Source: Nephrocerus scutellatus (Eukaryota; Arthropoda; Insecta; Diptera; Pipunculidae). Taken from it: a stretch of 64,000 nt of DNA. The notes beneath the pieces are model-generated. The model saw only the letters and a list, made by a program, of their open reading frames with translations, made no database searches and was not told the origin of the DNA. The stretch is taken from contig OX352761.1 in assembly GCA_947095585.1 (NCBI GenBank), positions 77,903,767 to 77,967,766 on the forward strand. Reading direction: 5' to 3'. This document shows positions 9,429-20,609 of the stretch, in pieces (the first letter of the stretch is position 1; each line of letters opens with the position of its first letter). Made by a program: the position numbers and the translations under genes.

Positions 9429-10300
9429 ATGCCTACTGATAATACTAACAGTAACAAATCAAAGGGCACTGCAAGGGGCGATCACGCAGAAACCAGCAGC
9501 GGTAACAATTCAAATAGACGTGATTTAGAAACTCATGACGGTAGCGACACACTTATACAAGACAGCTGTAATTCGATATCGGTAAAACTACCCCCTTTTT
9601 GACAAAATCACCCGCAGTATGGTTCATTCAGGCAGAAGCACAGTTTGCAATCGCGAAGATTAGCAGAGACAAGACGAAATACAACTACATTCTTGGAGCT
9701 TTACCGCATGATGTCCTCGAGACTGTACTAGACTTTGTTACAGATCCTCCTACTGACAATGTCTATGAAAATTTCAAAACGACTTTAATAGAACGTCATT
9801 CTCTAAGCGAGAAGCGTCGAATTGAAAAACTACTGTCCAGTGAACAACTTGGGGATAGAAAACCCTCCGAATTTTTAAGAAGAATAAGCAATTAGCCGGT
9901 GTGGCTTCGACGCCTATTGTAGGTAATCAATATTGCGCTCATATCACACGAAGGGGTCACGTCTCTCGCCGAGAAAATATGGGAAGCATCAAACTCTGTT
10001 CAGACCATATCCGAATTTCAAGATAGGGTAGAGTACAGTAACAGAACCAGGGGCGATGACGCTTCGCGACTTCGAAGCGAAGTATATGAGTTGAAAAAAT
10101 TGTGAAACAATTAACAAATAGAATCAGTCAGCTCGACACTCGATCACACCGTGACACGAGAAAGAGCAGCGTCGATCGAAACAGATCAAGCAGCAGACAA
10201 CAAATCTGCTAGTTTCACAGAAAGTTCGGTGTGAAAGCACGAAAGTGCGAAAAGCCGTGCAATTACAGAAATTCTTCGTTCTCACAAAAGCAAATTGAGA
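9429..10300 (+). pseudogene. gag of the CsRn1-like element, broken
   Basis: Starts ATG CCT ACT at 9429. The first frame ends at a stop at 9600; the following 9599-9895 frame continues with a typical Gag core (AVWFIQAEAQFAIAKI, KYNYILGALPHDVL, RRIEKLLSSEQLGDRKPSEFLRR). Further stops and shifts follow. At 10207-10260 the nucleocapsid motif reads C-x2-H-x9-C-x3-C with RKFGVKARKCEKPC in the middle, unlike the usual CCHC knuckle; a TAG (10210-10212) lies inside it. This CHCC arrangement is, to my knowledge, characteristic of the CsRn1 clade. Confidence 0.8.
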
Positions 10301-10346
10301 ACAATAAAAAAAACTAGGTACCCCAGCTGTCTCAACGGCAGACAGT

Positions 10347-10640
10347 TTGGGTAACGCGATGCCTAGCCTTCTTTTTATTCGCGACCCAGACAACAACATA
10401 ACCTTCCTAATTGCCACTGGCGCAGAACTCTCTGTGATTCCTCTTGACCTTGTCCCAACAGTCAGAGCTACGCCAAGCTTCACTCTTTGCGCAGCCAATG
10501 GTACGCCCATAGGCACGTATGGCACAAACTTGTTAAAAGTAAACCTCGGGCTTAGAAGACAATTTATTCAGGAGTTCACCATTGCAGCTGTAGACCGACC
10601 ATTGATAGGGGCTGATTTGCTTAAAAATTCGGATTATTAG
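10347..10640 (+). pseudogene. retroviral-type aspartic protease with catalytic Asp lost
   Basis: Encodes the protease domain: LLFIRDP, FLIATGAELSVIP, then GADLL. The family active site is D-T-G-A; here the codon at 10413-10415 is GCC, giving A-T-G-A, which would abolish activity. The sequence continues to a stop at 10638. A degraded ~190-bp linker with stops separates it from the RT. Confidence 0.82.
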
Positions 10641-10825
10641 TTGACATTAAAAATCGTAGACTTATCGACTCAACTACCAACCTTCAAATTTGCGCAACGC
10701 AGGCTATTGTTGACACTCCAACACCAAAACAGCTTTTTCTAAAGGACGAATTCAGTGCAATTCTGAAATAATATCCGTCACTTACAGCGCCCCCGAATTT
10801 CAATTAGCCACTAAAGCATACGGTT

Positions 10826-12724
10826 ATGCACCATATTGTGACAAAAGGCCGGCCACCTTTTTCGAAACCTCGCCGACTGAATGTGCAACAACAAATAGCT
10901 GTGCGCTTAGAATTTCTGCACATGGTAGATCTCGGTATATGCCGATCGTCAGCGTCACCGCTGCACATGGTAGGAAAGAGGGGCAGCGAAGACTGGAGAC
11001 CATGTGGAGACTACAGACGTCTTAATGCCATAACGACTCCCGATAGGTATCCAATCCCTCACATACACAACTTTTCACAAAATCTCAACGGTTGCAAAAT
11101 ATTTTCGAAAATTGATTTAGTGAGGGCATATCATCACATACCTGTAGCTCCGGAGGACGTGCATAAGACAGCAATCACTACTCCATTCGGTCTGTTCGAG
11201 TTTGTCAGAATGCCATGCGGTCTTCGAAATGCCAGTCAAACTTTTCAAAGGTTCATGAACACAGTCGTTCAAGGACTAGATTTTGTCTACACTTACATAG
11301 ATGATCTTCTGATAGCCAGCTTTAATGAAGATGAGCACAAAGATCATCTAAGAACAGTATTTAAACGCCTCGCAGATTATGGCATTTGTCTAAAATAAGC
11401 GAAATGCGTATTCGGAGCATCAAAGTTAAACTTTTTAAGTCATTCCATCACAGAAAAAGGAGTTATACCATCGAAAGATAGAATAGATGCGATTCTAAAC
11501 TTGCAACCTCCCAAAACGATCCGACAGATTCAGATTCAATTTGTCGGGGTGATCAACTATTATAATCGCTTCATCCCAAACTTAGCCACTCTATTAGCAC
11601 CCATCCACACTCACTTAACGGAGCTTCAGAAAATAAAGAAAAACAAAAACCATTTTAGCTGGCCGGAGGAATGCGATTCAGCCTTTGTCAGAGCAAAGGA
11701 AAGTCTGTCGAAAGTAACATTACTGGCATATCCTATCGAAAACGCTCCCATAAGCATCACAACAGATGCATCAGATAGTGCTGTGGGAGCAGTGCTTCAA
11801 CAATGCCGTCAGGACAATTGGGAGCCTTTAGGCTTCTTTTCAAAGAAACTATCCTTAACAGAGCAAAAATATTTCGCATTCGATTGCGAACTTTTAGGGA
11901 TATACCTGGCGATCAAACATTTTCGCTACTTTGTAGAGGGGAGAGATTTCACAATATTTACTGATCATAAGCCATTAACGACAGCATTGACATCCAAAGC
12001 CGAACGCAATCCACGTCAAGCACGACATCTCGACTACATCTCCCAATTCACAAATGACATATGTCACATTCGTGGCAAAGACAATGTCGTAGCTGATCTT
12101 CTGTCACGCCCGGAGAATGAAAAGGTCGAAGAAATAGCATCGGCATCTCTCACCCTCACACGAATAGAAAAACTGCAAGTAGGAGATAACGAACTAAAGT
12201 CATTACTAGCAGACAAATCAAAGAATGTCAAGTCAAACGTCAAGTTAGAACTAATAAAAGTCCCAATTTCAAACGAGCAAGTATGGTGTGAGACAAGCAC
12301 TAGTACCAATCGTCCATATGTCCCACAGCAGCTTCGTAGAACAATTTTTGCTTCACTTCATAATTTACTGCATGAAGGGGTTAGAGCCACGAGGAAACAA
12401 ATCACGTCAAGGTACTTCTGGCCCTCCATGAATAAAGACTGCAACCTATGGGCAAAATCTTGTATCGCCTGTCAGCGATCAAAGGTCCATAGACACACTA
12501 AGTCAAAACTCGAGACGTTTCAAATCCCGGCAGGACGTTTCGAACATGTTCATATGGACATTGTTGGCCCTTTGCCACCATCCAGAGACCACATATACGT
12601 TCCTACCATTGTAGATCGTTTCACACGTTGGCCAGAAGCTTACCCGATACGTGACATGACCGCTGCAACCATTGCAAGAACTTTCGTCCATGAATATGTC
12701 AGTAGATTTGGCGTCCCTTGTTAA
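10826..12724 (+). pseudogene. CsRn1-like RT, RNase H and integrase N-terminal half, one internal stop
   Basis: One frame with a TAA at 11396-11398. [38 protein letters not shown] at 11294-11305. After the stop: [12 protein letters not shown], then RNase H motifs ([34 protein letters not shown]), an HHCC integrase zinc finger ([15 protein letters not shown] at ~12350-12480), and the first catalytic Asp in HVHMDIVGP. The frame ends at TAA 12722 just before the second catalytic Asp motif (ITTDQGTQF), which is still readable downstream. Strong match to Ty3/gypsy Pol; nonfunctional. Confidence 0.9.
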
Positions 12725-13377
12725 ATTACAACGGATCAAGGTACTCAATTCGAGTCAAAATTATTTTCAGAACTCATTATTTTCCCCGTTCGCATCGAAT
12801 TCGTACCTGTGCTTATCATCCTCAAGCCAATGGAATGATTGAGAGATTTCATCGACAACTAAAATCCACTATCATAGCTCGCGGAGAAACCCAGAAATGG
12901 TCAGACGAACTTCCACTAGTATTACTTGGAACCAGAACGGTAATAAAGGAAGACATAGGTTGTTCCGCGGCCGAACTTGTATACGGACAAACTTTGAAGG
13001 TTCCAGGAGAATTTTTTTTTAACGACACTAAGAAAGAAAACATAGAGAACACATCTAAATAAGTTAACCAATTGCGACTCAACATGCAAACCGCAAGCAC
13101 GCAAAATAGCAGACAGGCCAATCAACGCAATGTTTATGTCCCAAAATCACTAGACTGCTCGGATTACGTTTTTGTTAGGGTTGACAGAGTTCGTCCTGGT
13201 CTGACAGCACCATATGAGGGACCTTTCAAAGTGTTACGAAAACTGAGAAAGCAGTTCATTCTTTCCATAAAGAATAAGAACGTCACCATTTCAATTGACA
13301 GATTGAAACCAGCTCACATCATCCCTACAGAGAGTAACAGCATACGTAGGAACAGACATGTACACTTTACGCTATAA
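12725..13377 (+). pseudogene. integrase C-terminal half of the CsRn1-like element, frameshifted
   Basis: After the TAA the frame shifts near 12785. The 12718-13062 frame carries YHPQANGMIERFHRQLK with the third catalytic residue (Glu), followed by LVLLGTRT and AAELVYGQTL. After another stop (TAA at 13060-13062), 13072-13377 gives the integrase C-terminal DNA-binding part (VFVRVDRVRPGL, PYEGPFKVLRK, SIDRLKPAH). Ends shortly before the purine tract and 3' LTR, so there is no env. Confidence 0.85.
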
Positions 13378-13427
13378 AACCGATTAAGAACGATTTTTTT
13401 TTAACGCTACTAGCTGAAAGGGGAGTA

Positions 13428-13726
13428 TGTAGTGATTGCACCGAGCAACATGTCGAAAATGCAACGCACCGAACAAACCGGCGCTTGCTCGGTATATTTG
13501 GCATTTGATTTCCGGCGAATAGAATGAAAAAGGAAAGAGTAGTTAGTTAGTAAATCGCTTGACACTCGGACGTGATCTTTGTAGATTACATATATATTAA
13601 TCGTAGAAGATAACATTATTAGAATTAAGAAGTTTTATGAATAAAGATAAATTTAAGTGCAAAAAGGAACAATCCTTTTTTAATTGCTTGTTGCAAAAGT
13701 GGGAATCGCTAAAACCAAACCCCACA
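13428..13726 (+). repeat. 3' LTR of the CsRn1-like element
   Basis: 299 bp, TGTAGTGAT...CCCCACA, preceded by GAAAGGGGAGTA. Followed by GGTC, the 4-bp duplication also present at 6497-6500. Confidence 0.92.
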
Positions 13727-14000
13727 GGTCCTTCACTCCCTGAGTCAAGGAGCGTCCTCACATTCCAGAAACCAATCTTAGTCCGGGTACAATAACCAAA
13801 AGTCGTCATTATTCGATCATTACTTATTCGAGGCGTTGTCTCGGTTTCAGTAGCGGGCATTTTTCAGTACTGCAGGGTGCTAACCCACGTTACCTAGACT
13901 AGAAACGATAGACCGTTCGCACTTGCAATTTTAGCCTACATATATAAGGATTTATACACATATTTGCCCGGGGACCATCACTAGAAGGTAGAGCAAGCAG
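13727..14000 (-). pseudogene. LINE 5' end and endonuclease start, continuation of the split fragment
   Basis: Continues the minus-strand LINE interrupted at 6500. The minus-strand frame starts ATG at 13860 and reads KIGFWNVRTLL, the typical first strand of an APE-type endonuclease, then meets the LTR junction. Sequence to the right (to about 14000) matches the 5' UTR of the array copies (CCCGGGGACCA...TAGAGCAAGCA). Confidence 0.8.
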
Positions 14001-15410
14001 ATCCCCCCAGAAGAAAATGAATTAAGGAAACTAAACGCTGAATTCACTAAACCTGTTTTAGGAAAAATTTCAACACATATAGACGACCAAAATAATATAT
14101 AAGTATAAAATTCGGTAGAAAAGACAAAATAATACATAATTAAGATTTAAGATTTTTTTACGAATAAATAAATATTCACCTTTGAAAACAAACGCACCGC
14201 ACCACCAGCTTAATTTTTTCCCACCTCTTTCTTTCCCTAAAAAAAAAAACATTATCATGTTTCACCATTATGGGTTAATTTACCTTATGATCATTTCCGT
14301 GATAATCATAATAATAATACAAAAATACAAAACTTGGAAGCTAAATCAATTAGTATCCCCAAAAAACAAAACACAACAGAAATGATAACTATCTGCGAAC
14401 AAGAAAACGACAAACCTAAAACAAACCATAGATTCGTTTTAAAGATTTAACGAGATATGCTCCGAACAATACCAGGCAATTCTGAACAAGATAAAACTTG
14501 TTAAACAATTTTTACGTACCTCTTTGAAAGCATCCCAAAACTCATTTTTAAAAAAAATATAACTACCACTTATTCCATTCTAAACTTAAAATCTATCTAC
14601 TGATTTGCAACTCCGAAGAAACAATTGACTTACAAGTATTTTCAGAACGAAAAAAGAAATAAAAAAGAAAATTTTTTCACGATATTCACCATTATAATGT
14701 TATATACCTACTCGTTATCTTGCAAAAAATAATAATCCCAAATATCTTATAATTTTTCTTTTAAATATAAATAAATGTCATAAATTTCAGCTAAAATAAA
14801 GAAAGATAAAAAATATATAGATAAAAAAAATAACAAATACTTATATATTATACAAAAACTATCATTAATTTATTATATACATAGAACAAAAAAAAACAAA
14901 AACAAATGCCTATATTCTATATTTATTATACGTACTACAAAAACTATCATTAATTTACTCTTTACATGAAAACAAAAAAACAAATACCTATATTCTCTAT
15001 ACAAGTATGTATTAATTTATACATACTTAGAACAAAAACAAATACCTATATTACAAATAAAAATTATTATTAATTTACTGTGAACAAAATCATATAACAC
15101 ATGATTACTGAAGACAAAAATATATAAAACATACAAATTGCAAACCTCGGCCCCTTAATACGCATCAGCTTCGACTTAAGTACGGAAATTCTAACTCTTC
15201 AAGGTAGAAATTTTTTATTCGCATTGGGAAGGGATGTTGTGATCAACACAACCCCTTATCATCTTTCGCTCCGCTATCGCCATAGTCACATTCTTATCGG
15301 CATAAAGAGGGTTTTTATGGACGTGAATTTGACATTCCAATTATGCAAGTCAAAATCCATAAATAACTCAATCTTAATCATAGTGATACTGTTATCTTTA
15401 TTACTCGCTT
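14001..15410. other. AT-rich intergenic sequence with degenerate tandem repeats
   Basis: No gene seen. Around 14820-15080 a degenerate ~65-75-bp repeat is visible, marked by recurring CAAATACCTATATTCTAT and CTATCATTAATTTA blocks. Short open frames (13952-14385, 15224-15424) show low-complexity translations and no domain. Confidence 0.6.
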
Positions 15411-15825
15411 GCATGCTCTCATAATGCACGAGCACTTAAAAAACGGCATTGATATTGTGTGGGAACCAAATCACTTACAGGGTATGTTTAACCTCTAGCT
15501 GTACAGTGTGTACTCTTCATATGTCCCATTCGGGGTTAACTGTGGTATACGAAAACCCTCATAAATTAAGCCAAGCGACCGATCGACAGTGTATCAATAA
15601 ATTAAGATCTTCATGGTGTGCAGCGCCTGTCGTCGTATTTACTTAAGAAGGCACAACACTATGTACATAAGTGCAAAGCATTGTACTTATGCACATGCAC
15701 ATGGACTGATGTTGCGTTAGAGGATTGATGAATTTGAGTTAGTATTTGAATTTGAGGGCGGACCCAAAATTGAATCGATATCGGCTCGATACTATTGGTC
15801 GATGATTATATCGATAGATAATAAA
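15411..15825. repeat. interspersed repeat, copy 2 (partner at 3343-3548)
   Basis: 15411-15602 match 3343-3535, and the TCGATGATTATATCGATAGATA block at about 15799-15820 matches the end of copy 1. The ~197 bp between are unique to this copy and include a short palindrome (GTACATAAGTGCAAAG / TTGTACTTATGCAC near 15660). Confidence 0.6.
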
Positions 15826-16196
15826 TCGACCCGATTGGTCAATCAGCCCAATTTGCCCAGAAGTTTCGGTAAAAAAGAAGCTTCTGTGTAGGACGGAGTC
15901 GAAGTAGAAAAAAATTCTAGACAAGTCGCAGCCAAGCAAAAAGACAGCGGGCTTGTCGTAGAAATAAACCAAATAAAATAGTTTTAAATATAAAAACAAG
16001 GTCTAGTCAATTTATTTCCCGTCCAGTTCTTTTCTTCGCCTGGAAAGCGGAAACCACGGAGCTGCGACGTACAACACTTTTCACATGCATAAAAAATTAA
16101 AATCATTTTTTTCTTATATAAGATATAGCGTTATTAGGAGAGCATAGCACTACACCCCCTACACTTAACAGTAGGGACAAATTAAAACGTTAATCT
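15826..16196. other. unassigned sequence left of the LOA-like LINE
   Basis: An AATAAA-rich stretch near 15965-15990 is followed by ACAAGGTCTAGTCAATTTATTTCCC, which could be an LTR U5 region, but no second copy or PBS is recognisable. Nothing else seen. Confidence 0.35.
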
Positions 16197-16864
16197 TAGT
16201 CCAAACGCTGGGGTCAGGAAACTGGGAAGGCTAGGAATCCCGGACCCGGTTAGGAATTCCGGACTGGGAAGGTTGGGGAATCCAGGACCTCCCAGGATCA
16301 GGCAACGACAAAGCACAATATATAGCCTCTTTCGCTGAAAGACCGTTGTTTGGGCATATGCCCAGCCTACACATGGTGACCCTGTCCAGCAAAAGTCAAC
16401 GGATCTAGAGGAGAAAACCTCGATAAAAAATCCTCAATCCAAAGTGAGACACGTGCGCCGAGGGATGAATGTCCATGAGGATTTCGGTCGCTAGCACGGA
16501 ACTTCGGATACCTGGCAACCTCCGGCTTCAAACCGCCTTACCACAGTAAGAGGCTCTGTTGTGGTGGACCTCTTTTCCACTATAAACAAAGTTCATGGAT
16601 AGAGAACAAAAAATAAACCTGAGGACGGTGCTCCTCTAAACGCATCAATCTCAGAAGCCAAGGACCCCCTAGGCCCAACTTCTGAGACTAAACAACCAAA
16701 CTATGACAGCACAGACTCGTCAAACATCACCGTGGACTACGTCCCTGCACAAAGCTCCAACGTGCCAATATGTTTGGATAACATGTCCACATGCAAAAAT
16801 TAAAGCCGTCGGGGAGGATGAAATCCCTCACAACTAAATCTTCTTCGTATATCTTCCCCACTGC

Positions 16865-17380
16865 ATGAACGAAACGAACGAGAAAATAAGCAGGTGCCTG
16901 GTGGTCCAAAACAAGGAGCTTAGAAACGCAGATTGGAAGATTCTCTCGCGTAAAGATAGAGAAAACGACTATCTCCAACTGACTGTTTCAGCGTCGCCTA
17001 AGATAACGGAGAACCTAAAGGGCTCCAACTACAGGGTCAACTGGCTCTTCGGGTCGGTCTATTTCCGTCTGAAAAAAGATGAAAAAAACAAAAAAGATTC
17101 TGCGAAAATCAGACCTGGCAGTAATACGTCAAAAGCAGGACAGGAAAACCCAGCTGCTAAGTTGGTCCACTGTCTAAAAACCTCCGGTAACAGGGTCAAG
17201 CTTAAGACCCAATTATCGAAACCTGGCCAATCGGCAAATTACAACGAAAGGAAAGGTAAACCAATACAGGCCAAAATATCCAAAAAGCACGGCCTAGAAA
17301 CAGCTAAACCTATCAAGACAGCCGCAATTCCAACCACACAGGGATCGAATGTTACACCAAACAGTCCCATCTGCCAACAA
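16865..17380 (+). pseudogene. LINE ORF1 (Gag-like) remnant
   Basis: A Lys-rich frame (KISRCLVVQNKELRNADWK..., TENLKGSNYRVNWLFGSVYFRLKKDE) followed by a Ser/Lys/Gly-rich linker. No CCHC knuckle remains. The frame has lost its C-terminal part and runs directly into endonuclease-like sequence, so an ORF1-ORF2 fusion by deletion is likely. The frame opens at ATG 16865, but the upstream sequence also encodes ORF1-like residues in another phase, so this is probably not the original start. Confidence 0.6.
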
Positions 17381-18130
17381 TCTGTTGAATTGTGTGCAAA
17401 TAACCTTCATAGGTCCAATGCAGCTACTGCCAACCTCTGCCATCTCTTCGTGACTCACAACTGGGACATTGCTCTTATCAAGGAGCCATGGACCAACAAG
17501 GGTAGAATCACAATGCACATTTCGAAATTGGCATGTTATGAAAGATGCATCGCTATCAGACCACATGTACATAAAATTCAATGTAGAAACTCCCAATAGG
17601 GTTCAATCCATTATAAGAACCCCAAAACACATCAATTGGCAAGTCTTTCAAGACTCACTGCAATCAAACCTGACTGGTATTAGTACCCGAATAAACTCGA
17701 AAGCCGAGAGAATTTTGTGAAAGCATCGATAAACTCCCAACAGCGTGTACTCTTCACAAGGCTCTCTCCCTCGACCACACTAATCCACTCGGGTCTGTCA
17801 AGAAACCTAATGGAGAACTGACAACCTCAAGATATGAAACACTCAACTGCCTAGTAAAAAGCCACTTTCCAGACTGCTTAATACTGGGTAACGATGAGGA
17901 AAACAAGGACATAAACTCACATCCTTATATCATACCAATCGAGGCCTACAGGCGCTCTAAAAGCATATTCTCCATTAAAGGAGTCCACTGGGCAGTAAAT
18001 TCATTCGGCCCACTCAAATCCCCCTGGAGGAGACGGGGTCTACCAAATCCTGCTGCAGCTCCATCAGATAGAATCGCTGCTCGTGAAACTCTAAAAGGCC
18101 AGCTACAGCCTAGAATACGTTCCAAGGTGC
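17380..18130 (+). pseudogene. LINE ORF2 5' part: endonuclease remnants and pre-RT
   Basis: 17400-17510 encodes the first endonuclease strands (NNLHRSNAATANLCHLF, WDIALIKEPWTNKGRI). The domain then jumps to its last motif (SLSDHMYIKF at ~17545-17580), so ~200 codons of endonuclease are missing. 17840-18060 hold the pre-RT segment (GVHWAVNSFGPLKSP, the KSPG-type block) with frameshifts at about 18030 and 18120. Not functional. Confidence 0.72.
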
Positions 18131-18139
18131 TGGAGAGAA

Positions 18140-18847
18140 GTGCGAGTCATTTTCCTACCAAAGGCTGGTAAAAAATCTCCTGAAGATGCAAGGTCCTACA
18201 GACCAATCAGCCTATCCTCATTTTTACTCAAATCCATGGAGAAGATATTATGTCACTTCATAAAATCTAGTGTACTCCAAATTAACCCACTAAACCCCAG
18301 CCAGCACGTATACCAGACTGGAAAGTCAACAGAAACTGCACTGCACGAGCTGACAGACGAAATCGAAAACACACTTCTGAACAAAGAAATGTTAATATGT
18401 GCCTTTATAGACATTCAAGGCGCTTTTGACAACACTAACTTCGAAGTGATTCAATCACAAGCCAGAAACAAGGTTGTTGAATCCTCAATCATAGGCTGGG
18501 TTATAAGCATGCTTAAGGGTAGGAGAATTCGGGCCTCATTCGGTGACGAAGCCATCACAGTAGCGGCAACTAGAGGCTGGCCACAAGGCGGAGTCCTGTC
18601 ACCACTTTTGTGGCTGCTGGTAATGGACCATTTACTCTCTAGGCTTAAGAATAGTCATATTACCAATATTGGCTATGCGGATGACCTCGTCCTTATGGTC
18701 CGTGGCAAATTCGAGAGTACGATAGCAGAACGAATGCAATTTGCTCTCAAACTAGTAAACGAATGGTGTAAAGAGGTGAACCTAAGTGTCAACCCAGACA
18801 AGATAGTGTGCACTGTGCACCATCTTCACAAAGAGAAGAAAAATTAA
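18140..18847 (+). pseudogene. LINE ORF2 reverse transcriptase domain
   Basis: 235 codons of non-LTR RT: VIFLPKAGK, SYRPISLSSFLLKSMEKIL, FIDIQGAFDNT (first catalytic Asp), TRGWPQGGVLSPLLW (the usual C replaced by W), and GYADDLVLM with the catalytic DD at about 18678. It ends at a TAA (18845) in a poor region, after which the C-terminal frame resumes at about 18860 in another phase. The domain order and wording fit the LOA/R1 group. Confidence 0.87.
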
Positions 18848-18859
18848 TCTTCCCATTTT

Positions 18860-19993
18860 GAATTTCCAAGCAAGTTCCTTCAAATAAAGCCGGAAGTCAA
18901 ATATCTGGGAGTTATATTCGATCAAAAACTAACATGGAACTCCCATATGACTTACATTATTAACAAAGCTAATATAGCTTACTTCACATGCCAACGCATG
19001 TTCAACAAAACGTGGGGAATAAGTCCGCAAATAACTCTTTGGCTATACCAGAGTATTATCAGACCTAGGCTGACATACGCAGCCTTGATATGGTGGCCAA
19101 AAACAGAGCAATCTAAGACACGCTCAAAACTCAATAAGATACAAAGACTCATTTGTCTTAGTGCATCAGGTGCTATAAAGACATGCCCTACCGCAGGCCT
19201 CGAGAAGATTATAGCACCCACACCACTTCACATACACATTAAGAGTGATGCTGGCTTAAGACTCTCCACTCTCAATATACACAACCAGGTTAAATCGAAT
19301 AGACCAGGACATACAAACATCATCTCCAAAATAAATTCGGACTATGGTATTGTCCTACAATCAGACTCAATGATGAAAACAACTGATTTCCAAAGGAACT
19401 TATTGGTTAGAATTCCAGAACGTCATCAAGTTGAAAATATCATCAATAACCTCCCCCATCATGCATCCATCTGGTACACAGACGGATCTAAAACAGATAC
19501 AGGAACAGGAGCAGGAGTATTCGGACCCAGAACCACACTGCGAGTACCCCTAGGTAACTCCCCAACCGTTTTCCAGGCAGAAACAATTGCACTTGAAGCC
19601 TGCATCTTGGAATGCACTAAAAGAAAATACAGAAGAACTGAGATTTACATGATCTCAGATAGCCAGGCCGAACTACTTGCACTAAAAGGCCCTACTTTCA
19701 ACACAAGAATAACGTGGAGCTGCTACTGCCACTTAAAACAATTGGCCAAAACCAATAAAATCACCCTCATGTGGTCCCCAGGGCACTCAGGCATCGCAGG
19801 GAACGAGGCAGCGGATCTTTGCGCAAAGGCAAAAGAATCTCCAGAACACATACTGTTCATGTCTGATGCTCTAATAAGGAAAAGACTCAAGCACCTCAAG
19901 GCTCACTCAGTCCCAGGACAGAATGACTTTTCGATCGAACTATCAGACGTAATAGCATTCATTAAGGAACTAATCCACCACATAAAGTGGTAA
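18860..19993 (+). pseudogene. LINE ORF2 C-terminal thumb and RNase H domain
   Basis: After a frameshift the frame gives KYLGVIFDQKLTWNSHM, LWLYQSIIRPRLTYAALIWWP, then a complete RNase H: IWYTDGSKT (Asp), FQAETIALEACI (Glu), MISDSQAELLAL (Asp), WSPGHSGIAGNEAADLCAK (Asp). An RNase H domain in a LINE is known from the I, LOA and related clades and absent from jockey and CR1. The frame ends 72 bp before the target duplication, so the 3' UTR is very short. Confidence 0.87.
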
Positions 19994-20078
19994 TTATCTG
20001 GGATGCACAATAGATCTCTAGGTCGCAGTGCACCAGACTTTTCAGCCCAATAATATAATAATAAATAGTCCAAACGCT

Positions 20079-20357
20079 CATTTTAACCCAAACGCAAATA
20101 TTAATCCAAACGAAAATTCAAACCTATCATTGATTTATCCGAATTCCTGATGTGATTAAGAGCTTACCGAGATTCGATGTTAACTCTCGATTACTTAGCA
20201 GTGTTGAACAAATATTAACCTTAGTTTCTAACGCCGATTGTATCCTATATTCAACGATTCTTTAGCGTGCTATCAATAAAAAGGTCGAAGGAAAAGCAAA
20301 CGAAGTATTGAATATATATGGGACTCCTTTAAATTGAGACGAAATCAAACATAATAT
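20079..20357. other. unassigned sequence between LINE and the array
   Basis: Contains a degenerate repeat of CCAAACG units (20066-20118: AGTCCAAACGCT, AACCCAAACGCA, AATCCAAACGAA), into which the LINE inserted. No gene seen. Confidence 0.55.
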
Positions 20358-20607
20358 TGTTACGAGAAATAGTTAAGCGCATATAATAGAATTCGAGTCC
20401 TTAGATAAATCGCAATGTACAAACTGCATACTAAAAACTTTTTATAAGTGTTTTTGTATGCGTTCAAAATTTGTCCAGTATAAAATTGTGAGCTTGTGTT
20501 AATTTTACTGATTCTTTATTAAAGTTATTATCTATAAATTAATTAAATTGTGTTGTGTTGCAAAATCCGAACGAACGAACGAACTCGAAAGCCTGAATTT
20601 CGTAACA
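20358..20607 (+). repeat. LTR, full length (unit A)
   Basis: 250 bp, starting TGTTACGA and ending TCGTAACA, which are perfect inverted termini. It ends two bases before the PBS. The other units carry only its right part (from GTACAAACTG). Contains ATTCTTTATTAAAG and a (CGAA)n stretch near its 3' end. Confidence 0.9.
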
Positions 20608-20609
20608 AT

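Larger units (their letters stand above)
6501..13726 (+). mobile_element. Ty3/gypsy LTR retrotransposon, CsRn1/Kabuki-like, degenerate full-length copy
   Basis: Complete structure: 5' LTR, tRNA-Trp-like PBS, long leader, gag, protease, RT, RNase H, integrase, a purine-rich tract (GAAAGGGGAG) and 3' LTR, flanked by GGTC duplicated from the host LINE. The RT wording ([43 protein letters not shown]) and a CX2HX9CX3C nucleocapsid motif point to the CsRn1/Kabuki clade. Multiple nonsense and frameshift lesions and ~13 differences between the 299-bp LTRs by eye (~4%) mark it as an old, dead insertion. A mariner is nested in the leader. Confidence 0.9.
16210..20065 (+). mobile_element. LOA/R1-like non-LTR retrotransposon flanked by 13-bp target duplication
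   Basis: The 3,856-bp insertion is bounded by perfect direct repeats TAGTCCAAACGCT at 16197-16209 and 20066-20078, and its 3' end is an (AAT)n-type tail (AATAATATAATAATAAA). It has a 5' UTR, a broken ORF1 and a broken ORF2 with endonuclease, RT and RNase H pieces, in the order of LOA/I/R1-group LINEs. It is shorter than the usual 5-6 kb because much of the endonuclease is deleted. Both ORFs carry frameshifts, so it is dead. Confidence 0.87.
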
